A DNA stretch of 64,000 nucleotides from the NCBI GenBank assembly GCA_016711825.1, contig JADJSG010000010.1, forward strand, positions 195,148-259,147, given 5' to 3'. Numbering within the stretch: position 1 is the stretch's first letter; each line of letters opens with the position of its first letter. Position numbers and translations under genes: made by a program. Source of the stretch: Bacteroidota bacterium (GTDB taxonomy: Bacteria; Bacteroidota; Bacteroidia; Chitinophagales; Chitinophagaceae). Shown in pieces: positions 61,858 to 64,000 of the stretch. The notes beneath the pieces are model-generated. The model had not been told where the DNA came from. It saw nothing but the letters and a program-made list of their open reading frames with translations, and ran no database searches.

Positions 61858-62550
61858 ATGACACAAAATATTATACCACCAAAAAAGTTGTTTTCTACAT
61901 TGATGGATTTAATTTTTTTATAACGGATTTAAATCTCGAACTGATGTTAGCGAAATCTGGAAAGACTATTATTGGTTAGATTTCCAAAATTATGTTCGCA
62001 ATTTGTTTTCCGCACGATAATCAAGTGCTTCACAAAGTTAAATATTTTACTGCACCTCCATTAAATGCGCAAAAAAAAAAGCAGACAAAGTGCTTTGTTT
62101 TGGCGCAAATAAATTATTAAATGGCGATATGTTCGAAGTATTTAACGGCCAATTATGCAGATAAATTCATTACTTGTAATGCGACCTGCGAAGAACAGTT
62201 TAAAAGTTCCAGAAGAAAAGTGTACTGATGTTAACTTAGCATAGGCGATGGTTAATGATTGTATTGACGGCATGGTGGATGTTATTACGTTAGTGACTGC
62301 TGACAGCGATCAGGTTTCAACCATTGGGCATATTAAGTCAAAAGTTTCCGCATGTTGAAATCAAAGTGCATTTCCCTCCTGATAGTTCAAATGAAATTCA
62401 AATATTATTAATCCAGTTGTATTTCTCGAAAACCATGAAGATAAATTCAAAATTCAAAAAATGCCTGGCGGCTAGTAGAAGGACAAGGTAAAAAGTATAC
62501 GCGCCTAGAAAGTTGGAAAAAAATAAATCAATTCGCACTACTATACACTA
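61858..62550 (+). pseudogene. NYN-domain (PIN-like nuclease) gene, broken by many frameshifts
   Basis: Reading across frames gives KKVVFYIDGFNFF, FKSRTDVSEIWKDYYW, LDFQNYVRNLFSAR, a YFTAPPLN stretch, EEKCTDVNLAIAMVNDCIDG with MVDVITLVTADSDQ, and HIKSKFPHVEIKVHFPPD. This is the NYN/LabA-like fold, with the Asp of YIDG and of TADSD as putative metal ligands. At least six frame changes or stops separate these pieces, several at homopolymers. NYN proteins are RNases, often in toxin-like contexts. Either decayed, or a low-quality sequence stretch. Confidence 0.6.
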
Positions 62551-62576
62551 AGTTAAAGTTAATATATTATGTTCCA

Positions 62577-62924
62577 ACCGCATGAATTAAAATTTCAGCG
62601 GCTCCAATCTTTAAGTAACCATCATCAATAATTAGTAAACCGTCCTTTTCTTGATAAATTCTTTTTGGTAACATCAATAATTTAAAAGCAAATTGATACT
62701 CATTAATCCACTTGCACTACTATGGCGGGTATTGGTATTTTCCTACTCCCGCAATAAAAAGTTAAGAACTCACCATTAAAGGAAAATCCAATACTTTTTC
62801 GTCTGAAATGTTTTGCTTCGCATTCTTTCATCATTTTAATCAACACTTGTAACCAAACAGGTTCCACAGACACTTTCGGAAGCATTTCATACCGTTCTTG
62901 TTCCTTTTTCTGGCGGCAAACCAT
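62577..62924 (-). CDS. Small protein of unknown function, one frameshift
   Basis: The first segment (62924 to about 62712) reads MVCRQKKEQERYEMLPKVS and ends near SRKIPIPAIVVQ. A shifted frame continues as WINEYQFAFKLLMLPKRIYQ and ends with DDGYLKIGAAEILIHAVGT at a TAA at 62577. Together about 116 residues. No family recognised. The continuity of meaning across the frame break suggests a real gene. Confidence 0.4.
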
Positions 62925-62990
62925 GGCAAGAGATTAACACTTTCTCTCCCACTATTATACCAGTCCGGTGTCTCTTTAAACAGTTGCCTT

Positions 62991-63405
62991 TCATTTACCA
63001 ATAGCTAAATAAATCAATGCAAGGCCCTGCTCAAAATTCTCTGCTTTATCCGGAATATATGTAGGATCGATTTGCGGACGCCGGTTATCGTGATATTTGA
63101 CGTGAAAGCCAGCCAGCAGACATTTGCAAACGCGGAACCATCCGCAAGTAAGAGCTGTAATAATTACCAAATCTGATTCAGTATTAAAGCAGGAAAGCCA
63201 TACCGGCTGCTTCTGACTTAAACCTATTTCCAGTAGTATTTCTTTTATTTCTACCATTGCATTTATTTTTAGGAAAGATCCAAGTATCACGCAAATAGCA
63301 GTTAGCTTTAATAGTATTGACATAAAAATATTCACCATTTTCCGTGACTGCAAAAAAACCGTCATAATCAGAACGCTTCAAATATTCAAAAATTCCTCTG
63401 GTCAA
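62991..63405 (-). CDS. Small protein of unknown function, one frameshift
   Basis: A TTG-initiated frame (63405) reads TRGIFEYLKRSDYDGFFAVT and YFYVNTIKANCYLRDTWIFPK, then shifts near 63250 to INAMVEIKEILLEIGLSQK and ends with DPTYIPDKAENFEQGLALIY and LAIGK at 62991. About 138 residues. Upstream codons (KVFRNIQIGGWK) remain open for a few residues, so the start may lie further upstream. No family recognised. Confidence 0.4.
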
Positions 63406-64000
63406 TTTCCAACCCCCGATTTGTATATTTCTAAAAACCTTTATCAGAACTCAAAAATGAGGGTTGACAAATATTTGACTTTTTACTGTAATAACTTCAG
63501 TATAAAATGAGGTAGCATACCCCCCTTTTAACGGCGTCACTTCCCTTTGCCATCAAAGGGGCAATTGTGGAATACCGGTAATTCCAGCCTTTGCAAATGG
63601 CAATATTTTTTGAATCATATCGCATTATTTGCCAGCTAAGAAAGATTATATCCTCTCCATTCTCGTTCGATGCAAAATATTTCGCAGTACTGCTATACTT
63701 TTGTAGATGGGAAATAAAAACGATTTGTTGGATAACCCAACTTTACCATATTGATGTAAAAAACGCAAATAATAATCTCGTACTTTTAATTTCGAACTTT
63801 GCTTCTAATGTTCTAATTTTAGCGATAAAGATTTCTTTGTTTTATGCTTTTGTTAAAGAAATTATTCAAATCTTTAGCAAGTCTAAGTGTTGTTTTATTT
63901 TTATGTTCTTTGTTGAACTAATGACTTTATTTATTTTGTCAAAAATATACTCAAACTTTATCCTGCCAGTTGAATTGATACTAAATACTTGATTTCTATT
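63406..64000. other. Mostly noncoding right end
   Basis: A plus-strand frame of 133 codons exists at 63591-63992, with a hydrophobic C-terminal half (FIFMFFVELMTLFIL). It has no ribosome-binding site, no recognisable family and a Met-poor start, so I do not call it as a gene. Otherwise AT-rich sequence without features. Confidence 0.4.

Noticed and set aside
61735..61923. A 62-codon plus-strand frame
   Set aside because: Its end is only the shifted frame of the NYN-domain gene, whose correct frame reads KKVVFYIDGFNFF.
63591..63992. A 133-codon plus-strand frame
   Set aside because: Hydrophobic C-terminal half but no family, no ribosome-binding site and no neighbour support; chance frame in AT-rich DNA cannot be excluded.
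1..64000. rRNA and tRNA genes
   Set aside because: I saw no tRNA cloverleaf or rRNA-like sequence, though a small tRNA could escape reading by eye.

Overview
The window looks like a chromosomal segment of a member of the Bacteroidota, probably near the Chitinophagales/Sphingobacteriales. It is AT-rich. It carries a GldJ gliding-motility lipoprotein, seven or more secreted proteins of which five end in a readable type IX secretion (Por/T9SS) C-terminal sorting domain, and promoters of the TAnnTTTG type. One caution covers everything below. Many conserved genes (gldJ, M16 peptidase, lpdA, smc, aroB, FkbM methyltransferase, the island genes) are split by single-base shifts, often at A or T runs, while the protein continues without loss in the next frame. 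I treat these mainly as sequence or assembly indels, not biological decay, and give the reconstructed gene spans. I read the sequence by eye, and family names rest on recognised motifs, not searches.

Layout. 1-3652 (minus): the N-terminal 1,181 codons of a very large beta-helix-like surface protein, whose signal-peptide region sits on ten copies of a 7-bp repeat. 4005-7309: gldJ, a DUF2461 gene and a DUF4476 gene. 7528-16190: housekeeping block with an M16 peptidase, a YugP-type metalloprotease, radA, comF and lon, plus a possible small RNA at about 11363-11420. 16448-17791: secreted T9SS protein. 18087-28204: a defence island. 28418-33301: DUF4256, an FkbM methyltransferase, then a tight minus-strand operon SAM hydrolase - small ABM-like protein - aroB - aroA. 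33519-38154: T9SS protein, small secreted protein, lpdA and two DnaA-box-like sites. 38243-42698: smc followed by a 356-bp unit in three tandem copies. 42770-51572: HerA-type ATPase, coiled-coil protein, T9SS proteins, HMG-CoA lyase, a glycosyltransferase and a TPR histidine kinase. 51793-57345: a giant modular T9SS protein and its partner. 57451-61531: TPR protein, agmatine/arginine deiminase-like enzyme and a glycosylase-like gene. 61532-64000: poorly coding, with a broken NYN-domain gene and two small unknown genes.

The most distinctive system is the island. The minus strand encodes DUF4007 protein - large AAA ATPase - DndC-like PAPS-reductase-family sulfurtransferase, the gene order and content expected for sspB-sspC-sspD of single-strand DNA phosphorothioation. 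Converging on it from the plus strand is a four-gene module: a PLD nuclease apparently fused to a DEAD/DEAH helicase, a 76-residue protein, a DndD/Rad50-like ATPase and an unknown helical protein. The two operons overlap by 8 bp at their stops. The inference is that the minus operon marks host DNA with sulfur and the plus operon is the restriction arm. No sspA (cysteine desulfurase), sspE or dndFGH gene is visible here.

The second notable locus is the heptanucleotide tract at 3561-3630. Changing the repeat number by one shifts the reading frame between the only good signal-peptide start and the long surface-protein frame, which is the layout of a phase-variable contingency gene. With the ten copies present here the gene reads as OFF.
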